Shown: piece by piece, positions 51,318 to 61,217 of the stretch
Position numbering within the stretch: position 1 is the first letter of the stretch
Layout of the letters: every line of letters begins with the position of its first letter
Assembly (NCBI RefSeq): GCF_003202155.1
Contig: NZ_QFLI01000002.1
Coordinates: 434,001-498,000, forward strand
Length of the DNA stretch: 64,000 nucleotides
Reading direction: 5' to 3'
Origin: Marinifilum breve
Lineage (GTDB): Bacteria; Bacteroidota; Bacteroidia; Bacteroidales; Marinifilaceae
Translations under genes and position numbers: made by a program
Notes under the pieces: generated by a model
What the model was told of the DNA's origin: nothing
Databases searched by the model: none
What the model saw: only the letters and a program-made list of their open reading frames with translations

Positions 51318-54300
51318 TTACATGTTACGTCTATATTGGCCGCCTACTTCGTACAAGGCATTGGTAATTTGTCCCAATGTGCAATACTTACAAACCTCCA
51401 TTAACTCAGCAAATATATTCTCATTCTTTAAAGCAGTTTCTTTTAATCTGCATAGAGCTAATTCTGCTTGTTCCTTATGATTCTCCTGAACCATTTCTTT
51501 GAACCTTACCTGATTTTCTTTCTCTGATTCATCTGAACGAATCACTTCTTTCGGTTGGACCGTTGGGGAACCAACAGAACTTAAGAAGGTATTCACACCA
51601 ATAATTGGTAGCTTTCCATTGTGCTTCAAACTCTCGTAATGCAATGATTCTGACTGGATTTTACTACGCTGATACATGGTTTCCATAGCGCCCAACACAC
51701 CTCCACGCTCGGTAAGTCTATCGAATTCCATCATTACTGCCTCTTCAACTAATTCTGTCAACTCATCGATAATAAATGCCCCCTGCAGTGGATTTTGATT
51801 CTTTGCCAATCCCAATTCATTGTTAATAATCAACTGAATGGCCATTGCTCTGCGAACCGATTCTTCAGTTGGTGTGGTTATGGCCTCATCGTAAGCATTG
51901 GTATGAAGTGAATTGCAATTGTCGTAAATTCCTGTAAGCGCTTGCAAAGTTGTACGAATATCGTTGAACTCAATTTCCTGCGCATGAAGTGATCTTCCTG
52001 AAGTTTGAATATGATATTTCAATTTCTGAGAGCGCTCATTGGCCTTGTACAGGTACTTCATGGCTTTGGCCCAGATGATTCGAGCTACACGACCAATTAC
52101 TGTATACTCCGGGTCCATTCCATTGGAGAAGAAGAATGACAAGTTAGGTGCAAAATCATCTACATTCATTCCTCTCGAAATGTAATATTCAACCAAGGTA
52201 AAACCGTTTGCCAAGGTAAATCCCAACTGACTAATTGGATTGGCTCCTGCTTCAGCAATGTGATAACCTGAAATAGAAACCGAGTAGAAATTCCTTACCT
52301 GATTCTGGATAAAATATTCCTGAATATCTCCCATCATCTTCAATGCAAAATCTATTGAGAAAATACATGTATTTTGCGCCTGGTCTTCCTTTAGCATATC
52401 TGCTTGAACCGTTCCGCGGACTTTACAAATTGTTTCGGCTTTTATCTTTTCATAGACTTCCTTTGGAAGAACCTGATCACCTGTTACACCAAGCAACATC
52501 AATCCCAATCCATTATTTCCTTCCGGAAGATCTCCGATGTATTGTACTCTCTCCTTTTCCTTATAAATTTCCTGAATTTTAGCCTCGATCTCATCTTCCA
52601 ATCCATTTTCACGAATGTATTTCTCACATTGCTGATCAATGGCAACATTCATAAAATATCCGACTAACATTGGTGCCGGACCATTAATGGTCATGGATAC
52701 GGATGTTTTGGAATCTACCAAGTCGAAACCAGAATAGAGTTTTTTCGCATCATCTAGTGAAGCAATTGAAACCCCTGAATTGCCAACTTTTCCGTAAATA
52801 TCTGGACGAATATCTGGATCAGCTCCATATAGGGTTACCGAATCGAATGCTGTTGATAAACGAACCGCAGGTTGTCCCATTGCCAAATAATGGAATCGTT
52901 TATTGGTGCGTTCCGGAGCTCCTTCGCCTGCAAACATTCTGGTTGGATCTTCTCCCTCTCTTTTAAATGGAAATACACCAGCTGCATAAGGGAATTCACC
53001 TGGCACATTCTCTTTCAAAGACCATTTTACAATATCGCCCCAGCTTTTATAGTCAGGCAAAACAATCTTTGGTATTCTATTGTGAGACAAGGTTTCGGCG
53101 TGGGTTTCTACACAAATTTCCTTTCCTCTTACTTTATATTTGAAAATATCTTCCTTGTATCTTCTTACTTTTTCCGCCCAACCATCTACAATATCCTGAT
53201 GCTTAAAATCTGTTGAAAGTTTGGTAAATTCTTTTTCAATTGTTCTTTGGGCAATTTCATCATCCACCAAATTAGAGGACTTTCTTAAAGCATATAACTG
53301 ATCCGCTATTTCGGCCTGATCTTCCACTTTTCGGTTGTATTTTCGAACTGTCTCCGAAATATCAGATAAGTAACGAACTCTTGAAGGAGGAACGATTTCA
53401 ATCTTCTTACTTGCCTCTAATAATGGCTTTCCGTTGATCTCAAACTGCTTCATCCCTTGTTTCCCAAGGAAATTGATTAAAGCATGGTATAAATCGTTAA
53501 CCCCATGATCATTAAATTGAGATGCAACCGTACCAAACACAGGCATTTCTTCTGGATCCTGATCAAAGAGCATATGATTGCGTTGATATTGCTTTTTTAC
53601 ATCTCTTAATGCATCCTGAGCTCCTTGTTTGTCGAATTTATTGATGGCAACAAGATCAGCAAAATCAAGCATATCAATCTTTTCCAATTGAGTAGCTGCA
53701 CCAAATTCAGGCGTCATTACATAAAGTTTCACATCGCTGTAATCCACAATTTCAGTATCCGATTGTCCAATGCCTGAACTTTCTAAAAAGATACAGTCAA
53801 AATCAGCCGCTTTCATAATCATCAAAGCATCATCCACATGCTTCGATAAAGCCAGATTTGCCCTTCTCGTTGCTAATGATCTCAGATAAATATTGGAATT
53901 GTGGATGGCATTCATTCGGATTCTATCACCCAATAAGGCTCCACCACTCTTCTTTCGCGACGGATCAACAGAAAGGATGGCCAATTTCAAATTTGGATAA
54001 TCGATCTGAAATCTTCGAATTAATTCATCGGTCAGGGATGATTTACCCGCACCACCTGTTCCTGTAATTCCAACAACCGGAGTTTGATTAATTTTTGCAT
54101 TGTTCTTTAACTTCAAATACAAATCAGATCCTTGAATTTCATCATGCTCTGCCAAACTTATTAAACGAGCCAAAGTATTGATATCAGAGAAGGAAATTTC
54201 TTCTATCTTGGGCAAATCAATCTTATTCAGTTGATAATCTGACTGCTCCAAAACTTCATTAATCATCCCTTGCAAGCCAAGATTTCTTCCATCATCTGGA

Positions 54301-54668
54301 GAATATAGACCTGCAATACCGTAGGCTTCCAACTCTTTAATTTCTTCAGGTAGAATTACACCACCGCCACCTCCAAATATCTGAATGTGTCCAGCATTTT
54401 TCTCCTGCAACAAGTCATACATGTACTTGAAAAACTCAATATGCCCCCCTTGATAAGAGCTGATTGCAATAGCCTGAGCATCTTCCTGAATGGCACAATC
54501 AACAATCTCTTCTGCAGAACGATTGTGCCCAAGGTGGATGACCTCTGCACCAGAAGCCTGAATGATTCTGCGCATGATGTTTATTGAGGCATCATGACCA
54601 TCAAATAGTGATGTAGCAGTAACTATTCTTACAGCATTTTTCAGTTTGTATGTGGCAGGTGTGTTCAT
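51318..54668 (-). CDS. icmF: Fused isobutyryl-CoA mutase (IcmF) with built-in G-protein chaperone
   Basis: This 1116-residue protein has the IcmF domain order. The N-terminal B12-binding domain (about 10-140) has the cobalt-ligating His in [16 protein letters not shown] MeaB-like GTPase domain (about 195-410) has the P-loop [16 protein letters not shown], and the C-terminal mutase barrel (about 540-1080) contains [40 protein letters not shown] and [10 protein letters not shown]. IcmF interconverts isobutyryl-CoA and n-butyryl-CoA using adenosylcobalamin, and some also handle isovaleryl/pivalyl-CoA. This would connect valine-derived isobutyryl-CoA to the butyryl-CoA beta-oxidation genes upstream. 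It lies 12 bp downstream of the CCG-domain gene. No B12 riboswitch was recognised. Confidence 0.93.
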   Translation of the reverse strand: MNTPATYKLKNAVRIVTATSLFDGHDASINIMRRIIQASGAEVIHLGHNRSAEEIVDCAIQEDAQAIAISSYQGGHIEFFKYMYDLLQEKNAGHIQIFGGGGGVILPEEIKELEAYGIAGLYSPDDGRNLGLQGMINEVLEQSDYQLNKIDLPKIEEISFSDINTLARLISLAEHDEIQGSDLYLKLKNNAKINQTPVVGITGTGGAGKSSLTDELIRRFQIDYPNLKLAILSVDPSRKKSGGALLGDRIRMNAIHNSNIYLRSLATRRANLALSKHVDDALMIMKAADFDCIFLESSGIGQSDTEIVDYSDVKLYVMTPEFGAATQLEKIDMLDFADLVAINKFDKQGAQDALRDVKKQYQRNHMLFDQDPEEMPVFGTVASQFNDHGVNDLYHALINFLGKQGMKQFEINGKPLLEASKKIEIVPPSRVRYLSDISETVRKYNRKVEDQAEIADQLYALRKSSNLVDDEIAQRTIEKEFTKLSTDFKHQDIVDGWAEKVRRYKEDIFKYKVRGKEICVETHAETLSHNRIPKIVLPDYKSWGDIVKWSLKENVPGEFPYAAGVFPFKREGEDPTRMFAGEGAPERTNKRFHYLAMGQPAVRLSTAFDSVTLYGADPDIRPDIYGKVGNSGVSIASLDDAKKLYSGFDLVDSKTSVSMTINGPAPMLVGYFMNVAIDQQCEKYIRENGLEDEIEAKIQEIYKEKERVQYIGDLPEGNNGLGLMLLGVTGDQVLPKEVYEKIKAETICKVRGTVQADMLKEDQAQNTCIFSIDFALKMMGDIQEYFIQNQVRNFYSVSISGYHIAEAGANPISQLGFTLANGFTLVEYYISRGMNVDDFAPNLSFFFSNGMDPEYTVIGRVARIIWAKAMKYLYKANERSQKLKYHIQTSGRSLHAQEIEFNDIRTTLQALTGIYDNCNSLHTNAYDEAITTPTEESVRRAMAIQLIINNELGLAKNQNPLQGAFIIDELTELVEEAVMMEFDRLTERGGVLGAMETMYQRSKIQSESLHYESLKHNGKLPIIGVNTFLSSVGSPTVQPKEVIRSDESEKENQVRFKEMVQENHKEQAELALCRLKETALKNENIFAELMEVCKYCTLGQITNALYEVGGQYRRNM

Positions 54669-54680
54669 GATACTTAATTT

Positions 54681-55475
54681 CTACAATTCAAGTGCTTTCT
54701 CTATAATTTCAGCAACATCTAAATTCTGAAGCTCAGATTCCTTATTTTTTAATTTGATACCATCTGTCAACATGGTCATGCAGAATGGACAGGCCGAAGC
54801 CACCTTATCCACTTTTCTTTCTATAATTTCCTCTGTTCGTTCTATGTTTACTTCCTTATTTCCCTTTTCAGCCTCCTTAAACATTTGTGCTCCACCAGCA
54901 CCACAACACAATCCGAAACTTCTGGATCTCTTCAATTCTTTCACATCACCAAACACAGCCTTAACCACATTTCTAGGTGCGTCATAAATCTTATTTCCTC
55001 TTCCTAAATAACAAGGATCATGATAAGTGATCGATTCACCCTTAAATGGATTATTTTCCAATTTCAACTTCCCAGCCTGAATCATCTCATCCAAGAACTC
55101 TGTATAGTTGATTACATTGTAATTCCCACCTAATTCTGGATATTCATTCTTCAGCGTATTATAACAGTGTGGGCAAGTACAAATGATTTTATCCACTTCA
55201 TACCCGTTTAATACCTCAATATTTTGCATGGCTTGCATCTGGAATAGCATCTCATTGCCTGCACGCTTCGCAGCATCTCCCGTACAACTTTCTTCTTTCC
55301 CAAGAACAGCATAGCTCACCTCCAGGTGATTTAATATTTTGGCAAATGCACGTGCCACCTTTTGATATCTATCATCAAAAGCTCCTGCACATCCAACCCA
55401 GTAGAGATATTCCGGTCTTTCTCCTTTAGCCGCCAAGTCGGCCATTACCGGTACATGTAGTTTTTTATCTGTCAT
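54681..55475 (-). CDS. CCG-domain iron-sulfur protein (heterodisulfide-reductase-like subunit)
   Basis: This 264-residue protein has two cysteine-rich CCG domains. The first contains YWVGCAGAFDDRYQKVARAF and KEESCTGDAAKRAGNEMLFQ, then ICTCPHCYNTLKNEYPELGG. The second has TYHDPCYLGRGNKIYDAPRN, FGLCCGAGGAQMF and ASACPFCMTMLTDG. CCG domains bind 4Fe-4S or noncubane clusters as in HdrB, GlpC and LldE. With the membrane protein encoded upstream it forms what is normally one polypeptide in ETF:menaquinone oxidoreductases, so it is the likely soluble half of that enzyme. Confidence 0.88.
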   Translation of the reverse strand: MTDKKLHVPVMADLAAKGERPEYLYWVGCAGAFDDRYQKVARAFAKILNHLEVSYAVLGKEESCTGDAAKRAGNEMLFQMQAMQNIEVLNGYEVDKIICTCPHCYNTLKNEYPELGGNYNVINYTEFLDEMIQAGKLKLENNPFKGESITYHDPCYLGRGNKIYDAPRNVVKAVFGDVKELKRSRSFGLCCGAGGAQMFKEAEKGNKEVNIERTEEIIERKVDKVASACPFCMTMLTDGIKLKNKESELQNLDVAEIIEKALEL

Positions 55476-55493
55476 TTAATATATTTTTTTTGT

Positions 55494-55519
55494 TAGAGAC
55501 GCAAAGCCTTGCGTCTCTA
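55494..55519. repeat. Dispersed palindromic element copy 2
   Basis: TAGAGACGCAA and its exact reverse complement (11-bp arms) flank AGCC. The arms match the copy at 51281-51308. It lies between the membrane iron-sulfur gene stop and the CCG-domain gene start. Confidence 0.8.
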
Positions 55520-55541
55520 CAGTAATATCATTGAATATTTT

Positions 55542-56804
55542 CTAACCTTCTGTCCATTTCAGGCGATCTTCAGGAGAAAATTGCCATGGTGCACCATTGT
55601 TTTCAATATTGGTAAACATGGTATTCAATTCTGCAGGCGCTGCTGCTTCTTCCATCACCAGATACCTTCTCATATCCATAATTAAATTTGGATGACTGAT
55701 ATCAATTGGACATTCCTGGGCACATGCATTACAAGTTGTACAAGCCCAAAGTTCCTCTTCGGTAATGTAATCTCTCAACAAGGACTTGCCGTCATCTTCT
55801 CCTTTAATGGCAACCGGACCTTTTTCATCCATTCGCTTTCGTAAATCCACAAATATTTTTCTAGGAGATAATAGTTTCCCTGTGATATTGGCAGGACAAA
55901 CATCCGTACAACGGCCACATTGCGTACAAGCCAAGGAGTCCATATAATTTTTCCAGCTTACATCCTCTACATCCTTTACACCAAACCTTGCTACTTCTTC
56001 ACTTTCATCATAAGCAGCTTCTGGATCTAGCATTAGCTTAACTTCTTTTGTAATACTTTCCAGATTTGGATATTTGGTAAGTGGCTCAAGATTGGCAAGA
56101 AATACATTCGGAACTGAAAGAAACACATGAAAATGCTTAGAATATGGAAGATAATTTGCAAATACAAAAATCAGTAATATGTGTATCCACCAACCTGGTT
56201 CCTGCAACCATCCTAAATCCAAATTAACCAGATTTACAATTGCTGCTGATACTGGATAAACTCCTTCGTATCCATTGAGATGATTACTAATATATCCTAC
56301 ATTAAACGCCAATAAAGAAAGCATTAATAAACCAATAAAAGACAAGGCTATTTGTGCATCCCAATAGGATTTGGATGACATCTCAACTCCTGTAAATCGC
56401 TTAATCCGAAGAATACTTCTTCTTAAGCTAAAAGCTACTATAAAGACAACGATTAGCAATGCAAATACATCACCCGAGGCCATTACAAAATCATAAAACC
56501 AGCCGGTAAAAGCAAATGATCGCTCCAATCCAAACGCTCCATCAATCACAATCTCAATACTTCCCAGAGTAATTACCAGAAATCCCCAAAACACAAGAGC
56601 ATGCATTAAACCAATTACAGGCTTTCTGAAGATTTTGGTTTGGCCAAAAGCCACATCCAAGGTGTGTGAAATTCTGGCTCCTATGTTCTTGATCGGATAC
56701 GATGGCTTAGTCAGTTTAAAGAAAGCCCATAATCGTTTCACCGACCAGGCAAAAACACCCAAGGTAATTGCCAATGAAATAATGAAGAGGATCTGTTTTG
56801 TCAT
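55542..56804 (-). CDS. Membrane iron-sulfur protein: NarI-like cytochrome b domain plus dicluster 4Fe-4S ferredoxin domain
   Basis: This 420-residue protein has N-terminal transmembrane helices (about 5-25, 65-90, 105-130, 155-180, 200-220) resembling a NarI/DUF224 quinone-reactive b domain. The ferredoxin domain has CTQCGRCTDVCPANITGK and CTTCNACAQECPIDISHP, two 4Fe-4S sites. Together with the downstream CCG protein it matches the architecture of membrane ETF:(methyl)menaquinone oxidoreductases (EMO/DUF224 proteins), here split into two genes. It lies directly downstream of etfA (22 bp), so it probably oxidises reduced ETF and reduces menaquinone. Confidence 0.87.
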   Translation of the reverse strand: MTKQILFIISLAITLGVFAWSVKRLWAFFKLTKPSYPIKNIGARISHTLDVAFGQTKIFRKPVIGLMHALVFWGFLVITLGSIEIVIDGAFGLERSFAFTGWFYDFVMASGDVFALLIVVFIVAFSLRRSILRIKRFTGVEMSSKSYWDAQIALSFIGLLMLSLLAFNVGYISNHLNGYEGVYPVSAAIVNLVNLDLGWLQEPGWWIHILLIFVFANYLPYSKHFHVFLSVPNVFLANLEPLTKYPNLESITKEVKLMLDPEAAYDESEEVARFGVKDVEDVSWKNYMDSLACTQCGRCTDVCPANITGKLLSPRKIFVDLRKRMDEKGPVAIKGEDDGKSLLRDYITEEELWACTTCNACAQECPIDISHPNLIMDMRRYLVMEEAAAPAELNTMFTNIENNGAPWQFSPEDRLKWTEG

Positions 56805-56826
56805 TGTTTTTAGAGTTAGTCTTTAT

Positions 56827-57795
56827 TTATGATTTTGAATTCCTAAAAGCCTCCGTTAATCTTGGTAATACATCCATCACATCTCCAACAATACCATAAT
56901 CGGCTACACTGAATATTGGTGCCTCAGGATCTGTATTAATCGCAACAATGCACTTGCTTCGACTAATACCTGCAACATGCTGAATTGCACCAGATATACC
57001 TGCAGCAATATACAAGTTTGGAGCAATCACTTTTCCAGTTTGACCAACATGCTCTTCATGTCCACGCCACCCTTCATCAGAAACGGGACGAGAACAAGCA
57101 GTTGCAGCGCCCAATACTTCGGCTAATTCTTCAACAGGCGCCCAATTTTCAGGACTACGCATTCCTCTACCTGCAGAAACCACAACATCCGCATCAGATA
57201 GAATCACTTTATCTTTTTGCTCTTCCTCTTCAACAATCTTTACTTTAAACAAGTTTGTATCAATATCTACCGCAAACTCTTCAATAGTGATATCACAAGG
57301 ATTTTTTACCAAGCCAAAACAGTTTTTCGCAATGGTAAGTATCTTTTTATCAGATTTGATTTGAACATGTCCAAATGCTTTTCCTGAGAAAACTCTTTTC
57401 TTCACCACAAATGGTTCTAACGAAACCGGTAATTCTTGCACGGCAGCTACAAGTCCTGCTTTTAATTTAACTGATACTCTAGGAGCAATTGCTTTTCCAC
57501 TGTTGTTATCAGACAAAACAATTACTTCAGCTCCCACAGAGTCTGCTGCCTTTGCAACAATATCTGCATAAGCTCTACTCGTTAAAGTATTCAGTTGCGG
57601 ATCACTAACGGTGAGAACTTTATCTGCACCATAGTTTCCTAATAGTTTTAATTCTTCTTCGGCAACCTCTCCAATAGAAAGAACTACCATATTTGTATTT
57701 AGCTGATTCGCTAAAGCTTTTGTATATGAAACCAATTCAAAGGTGGAATTCTTAAATTTTCCATTCCAATTCTTGGCAAATGCAATTACAGACAT
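56827..57795 (-). CDS. etfA: Electron transfer flavoprotein alpha subunit
   Basis: This 322-residue protein has the C-terminal FAD-binding domain with VVSAGRGMRSPENWAPVEEL, CSRPVSDEGWRGHEEHVGQT and ISGAIQHVAGISRSKCIVAI, followed by NTDPEAPIFSVADYGIVGD, the standard EtfA signature. The N-terminal domain is shorter and typical. It accepts electrons from acyl-CoA dehydrogenases with EtfB. It is 98 bp downstream of etfB and directly upstream of the membrane iron-sulfur gene. Whether it is bifurcating cannot be decided by eye. Confidence 0.95.
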   Translation of the reverse strand: MSVIAFAKNWNGKFKNSTFELVSYTKALANQLNTNMVVLSIGEVAEEELKLLGNYGADKVLTVSDPQLNTLTSRAYADIVAKAADSVGAEVIVLSDNNSGKAIAPRVSVKLKAGLVAAVQELPVSLEPFVVKKRVFSGKAFGHVQIKSDKKILTIAKNCFGLVKNPCDITIEEFAVDIDTNLFKVKIVEEEEQKDKVILSDADVVVSAGRGMRSPENWAPVEELAEVLGAATACSRPVSDEGWRGHEEHVGQTGKVIAPNLYIAAGISGAIQHVAGISRSKCIVAINTDPEAPIFSVADYGIVGDVMDVLPRLTEAFRNSKS

Positions 57796-57893
57796 AGGCT
57801 AAGTTTTAAATGTTACTACTTAGTTTTAGATTTGAGGTGAAAGCATTTACTATAAATCAATGCAGTCATTCTCAGACCCTTTTCTTTTTTTTA

Positions 57894-58643
57894 TTAAAGC
57901 ACTTTTGCTTCATTCTTTAGTAAATCAACCAGTTGTTCTGTTGATTCTGAATCAATCATTTTACATGCCCCTTTTTCTTGTGGCAATTCAAACTTTATCG
58001 ATTCAGTTAAGACTTCCAGTTCTGCAGCTGGTTTTACCTCTAGAGGCTTCTTACGTGCCATCATGATACCACGCATAGATGGAATCCTTGGTTCATTGGC
58101 AATCCCTTTTTGTACAACTGCAACAAATGGAGTTTCAGTTTTAATTACTTGCTTTCCTCCTGGAATTGCACGATTTACTTGAATGTCATCATCATCTAGG
58201 TTCACTGAAGTAACTGATGAAATTCCCGGATAATCCATAAACTCTGCAATCATGGCTCCAACAGAGGATCCATTATAATCGCTCGATTCAATACCACTAA
58301 AGATGATATCAAATGGATTCTCCTTTAGATATTCTGCAATTTGCCCCGCTACATGATAAGCATCTGCAGGACATGCATCAATTCTTACTGCTTTGTCAGC
58401 ACCAATAGCTAAAGCTTTTCTTAAAGTCGCATCTGCACTTGCACCCCCAACGTGGATTACACATATTTCATTCACTGAATTACCAGCATCTTCCTTTAGT
58501 TCCATGGCACGAGTCAATGCCAACTCATCCCAAGGATTAATGATCCACTGTACACCAGAGTCATCAAACAGGCTGTCTCCCTCTTTAAATTTAACTTTAG
58601 TGGTTGTATCTGGAACATTACTTATACATACTAATATTTTCAT
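57894..58643 (-). CDS. etfB: Electron transfer flavoprotein beta subunit
   Basis: This 249-residue protein starts MKILVCISNVPDTTTKVKF. NPWDELALTRAMELKED, RKALAIGADKAVRIDACPAD, IIFSGIESSDYNGSSVGAMI and the late motif PRIPSMRGIMMARKKPLEVK are typical of EtfB. It forms the heterodimer with EtfA and binds the AMP or second FAD. It is 68 bp downstream of an acyl-CoA dehydrogenase gene, its likely donor. Confidence 0.95.
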   Translation of the reverse strand: MKILVCISNVPDTTTKVKFKEGDSLFDDSGVQWIINPWDELALTRAMELKEDAGNSVNEICVIHVGGASADATLRKALAIGADKAVRIDACPADAYHVAGQIAEYLKENPFDIIFSGIESSDYNGSSVGAMIAEFMDYPGISSVTSVNLDDDDIQVNRAIPGGKQVIKTETPFVAVVQKGIANEPRIPSMRGIMMARKKPLEVKPAAELEVLTESIKFELPQEKGACKMIDSESTEQLVDLLKNEAKVL

Positions 58644-58711
58644 AAGCGATCATTTTTATATATGAGATAAGAGAAATAGCAGATTCCTTTCTCTTTTATT
58701 TTTTCAAATTT

Positions 58712-59851
58712 TTAATCCACCAAACCTCTTGAAATTACAATCTTTTGAATTTCTGAAGTTCCTTCATAGATCTGCGTTAACTTGGCATCTCTCATCAATC
58801 TTTCAACATGATATTCTTTCACATAGCCATATCCGCCATGAATCTGAACTGCTTCCGTAGTAACTTTCATAGCTGTTTCGGCCGCATATAGTTTAGCCAT
58901 TGCACTTGCATGTCCGTATGGTTTACCCTGATCTTTCAGCCAAGCCGCTTTTAAGCAGAAAAAACGAGCAGCCTCAATTTCCGTAGCCATATCCGCTAGT
59001 TTGAAGGCAATTGCCTGGTGGTTTATAATTTCTTTTCCGAATGTTTTTCTTTCCTGAGCATATTTCAGTGCCAACTCATAGGCTCCCGAAGCAATTCCCA
59101 ATGCCTGAGATGCAATACCAATTCTTCCTCCTTCAAGGGATTTCATTGCGAATTTGAATCCGAATCCTTCTTCTCCCAGTAAATTCTCCTTTGGCACTTT
59201 TACATTGTTGAACATTACCGAATGGGTGTCGGATGCACGCATTCCCATCTTGTTCTCATGTGGTCCAACCGAGATTCCTTCCGAATCTGCTTCCACAATT
59301 AATGCATTTATTCCCCTGTGCTTTAATTCAGGGTGAGTTTGAGCGATTACAATATAGGTAGAAGCAGATTTCCCACTTGTAATCCAATTTTTTGTTCCGT
59401 TTAGCAAATAATGATCTCCCATATCAACAGCGGTGGTACGCTGAGATGTAGCATCCGATCCCGCTTCAGGTTCTGATAAAAGGAAAGCACCAATCTTCTC
59501 TCCACGAGCCATTGGCTTTAAATATTTTTGCTTCTGCTCTTCGGTTCCATACTTTTCAACCCCCCAACAAACCAATGAATTATTCACCGACATGATTACA
59601 GAAACCGATGAGTCAATCTTAGAAATTTCTTCCATGGCCAATACATAAGAAATGGTATCCATTCCTCCTCCATCATAATCAAGACCAACCAACATTCCAA
59701 GAAAACCAAGTTCTCCAAGCTTCTTTACTTGCTCAGTTGGATATATCGCTTTTTCGTCTCGTTCAATTACTCCAGGTAACAATTCTCTTTGAGCAAAATC
59801 CCGAGCCGCATCTCGAATCATCAATTGTTCTTCGGTGAATTCAAAATTCAT
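58712..59851 (-). CDS. Short-chain (butyryl-CoA type) acyl-CoA dehydrogenase
   Basis: This 379-residue protein has AFLLSEPEAGSDATSQRTTA, YLLNGTKNWITSGKSASTYI, RKTFGKEIINHQAIAFKLAD, VQIHGGYGYVKEYHVERLMR and IYEGTSEIQKIVISR with the catalytic Glu. It is close in pattern to butyryl-CoA dehydrogenases of the etfBA-linked type. It would oxidise butyryl-CoA made by IcmF or from other fatty acids to crotonyl-CoA. It lies between the thiolase and etfB genes. Confidence 0.93.
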   Translation of the reverse strand: MNFEFTEEQLMIRDAARDFAQRELLPGVIERDEKAIYPTEQVKKLGELGFLGMLVGLDYDGGGMDTISYVLAMEEISKIDSSVSVIMSVNNSLVCWGVEKYGTEEQKQKYLKPMARGEKIGAFLLSEPEAGSDATSQRTTAVDMGDHYLLNGTKNWITSGKSASTYIVIAQTHPELKHRGINALIVEADSEGISVGPHENKMGMRASDTHSVMFNNVKVPKENLLGEEGFGFKFAMKSLEGGRIGIASQALGIASGAYELALKYAQERKTFGKEIINHQAIAFKLADMATEIEAARFFCLKAAWLKDQGKPYGHASAMAKLYAAETAMKVTTEAVQIHGGYGYVKEYHVERLMRDAKLTQIYEGTSEIQKIVISRGLVD

Positions 59852-59874
59852 AGTGTTTGTTTTTAGGTGTGATT

Positions 59875-59916
59875 AAATCAGCCAATAGCCGTTAGCTTTT
59901 GGCCATTAGCTGATTT
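59875..59916. repeat. Imperfect inverted repeat in the thiolase-dehydrogenase gap
   Basis: Arms 59875-59890 and 59901-59916 match at 14 of 16 positions with a 10-nt loop. It lies downstream of the thiolase stop and upstream of the dehydrogenase start. It may be a processing hairpin or a dispersed palindromic repeat. Confidence 0.6.
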
Positions 59917-59951
59917 GTATTATTTCTACTTCATTTTATTCTTTTTAATTT

Positions 59952-61196
59952 CTACTCTCCTCTCTTGTAAACAATTGCCACAAGAGATTTATCATCTCCC
60001 CCCATATTTACGGTCATACCGTAAGGTCTGTCTTCTTTCATTTCAATTTGAGCATCGCCAGCTTTACCTGTTAATTGTTCCCAAATTGTAACTGCCTGAT
60101 GCACTCCGGTAGCTCCTGTTGGGTGTCCCCAACCAATAAGACCACCTGTTGTATTAAATGGCACCTTACCACAGCGTGATGTATGTCCTTCCAATACAAA
60201 ATCTACACCCTTGCCTTCTTCTGCAAAACCAATGGCTTCAGCACCCATGATACCAGCAATTGAGAAACAGTCATGAACTTCAACCGTTCCAATCTGATCC
60301 ACTGTAATGCCAGCCATTTCCATAGCTTTGGCAGCAGCAGCCTTCATAGTAGTCAAACAAGTCATGTTCTCAGGTTCTTGAGTGATATCAGAAGCAGCCT
60401 GACCAATACCTACAATTTCCACTGCATCCTTTGGATCAATTCCAACATTCTTCAAACCTTCTTCTGATACAATCGCGATTGCTGATGCTCCGTCAGAAAC
60501 TTTTGAACAATCGGAATAGTTCAGATGATCAACAAACTTCTTAGGGTTCAATGGCATTTTTGCCGTTCCCTCAAGATCCTTGCTTTTATTATGGAATTCC
60601 TGAGCCGTTTCGCATAAACGAGCATTTTCGATGGCATTGCAATACCACTTTGCCATAGCTTCCCTGGTCTTTTCCTTACCAAACTTTTCGTAATAAGCTC
60701 CTGCTCTATTACTAAATACACCTGGGAAGAAATAAGCATGACCATCTTTTCTGGTCTTCATCCAGCCAGCACCTGCCAACACATCGGCACCATACATGGC
60801 TTTCATGGTGTTCTGCACCTCGAAACCAACAGCCAAAACAACATCTGCAGTTTCAGCCAAAATCGATTTTATTCCACTAGCCAATGCCAAGCCACCTGAA
60901 GCACAGGCTCCTTCAACACTAATGGCAGGTTTGTTCTTCAAACCTTCATCAATCATTGGTAAAAATGCTGGTAAATTGGCCTGCTTGTTAAATCGAGATG
61001 CCATAAAGTTTCCAATTACTCCTTCATCTACCTTTTCAGCACCACCAATCATTTTCAATGTAGCCTGTCCAGCTTCCTTGATGTAATGCTCCAAATCAGG
61101 ACGTGGCTTTTTCGGGTGAAACTCTTTTCGGCCGGTTCCCATTGAAACTGTATTGTAACCAGCTACCATATATACTTTTTTGCGTAAAGCTTTCAT
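59952..61196 (-). CDS. Thiolase family protein (SCP2-like acetyl-CoA acyltransferase)
   Basis: This 414-residue protein has the nucleophilic Cys in SVEGACASGGLALASG, the catalytic His region VEVHDCFSIAGIMGAEAIGF and GGLIGWGHPTGATGVHQAVT, the latter with the GHPxGATG motif. The overall pattern is closer to the SCP2/DitF-like thiolases than to FadA or PhaA. It would cleave 3-ketoacyl-CoA (for example acetoacetyl-CoA) with CoA. It follows the 3-hydroxyacyl-CoA dehydrogenase gene by 21 bp. Confidence 0.9.
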   Translation of the reverse strand: MKALRKKVYMVAGYNTVSMGTGRKEFHPKKPRPDLEHYIKEAGQATLKMIGGAEKVDEGVIGNFMASRFNKQANLPAFLPMIDEGLKNKPAISVEGACASGGLALASGIKSILAETADVVLAVGFEVQNTMKAMYGADVLAGAGWMKTRKDGHAYFFPGVFSNRAGAYYEKFGKEKTREAMAKWYCNAIENARLCETAQEFHNKSKDLEGTAKMPLNPKKFVDHLNYSDCSKVSDGASAIAIVSEEGLKNVGIDPKDAVEIVGIGQAASDITQEPENMTCLTTMKAAAAKAMEMAGITVDQIGTVEVHDCFSIAGIMGAEAIGFAEEGKGVDFVLEGHTSRCGKVPFNTTGGLIGWGHPTGATGVHQAVTIWEQLTGKAGDAQIEMKEDRPYGMTVNMGGDDKSLVAIVYKRGE

Positions 61197-61217
61197 TGTT
61201 GTGTTTGTTAGTACTTT

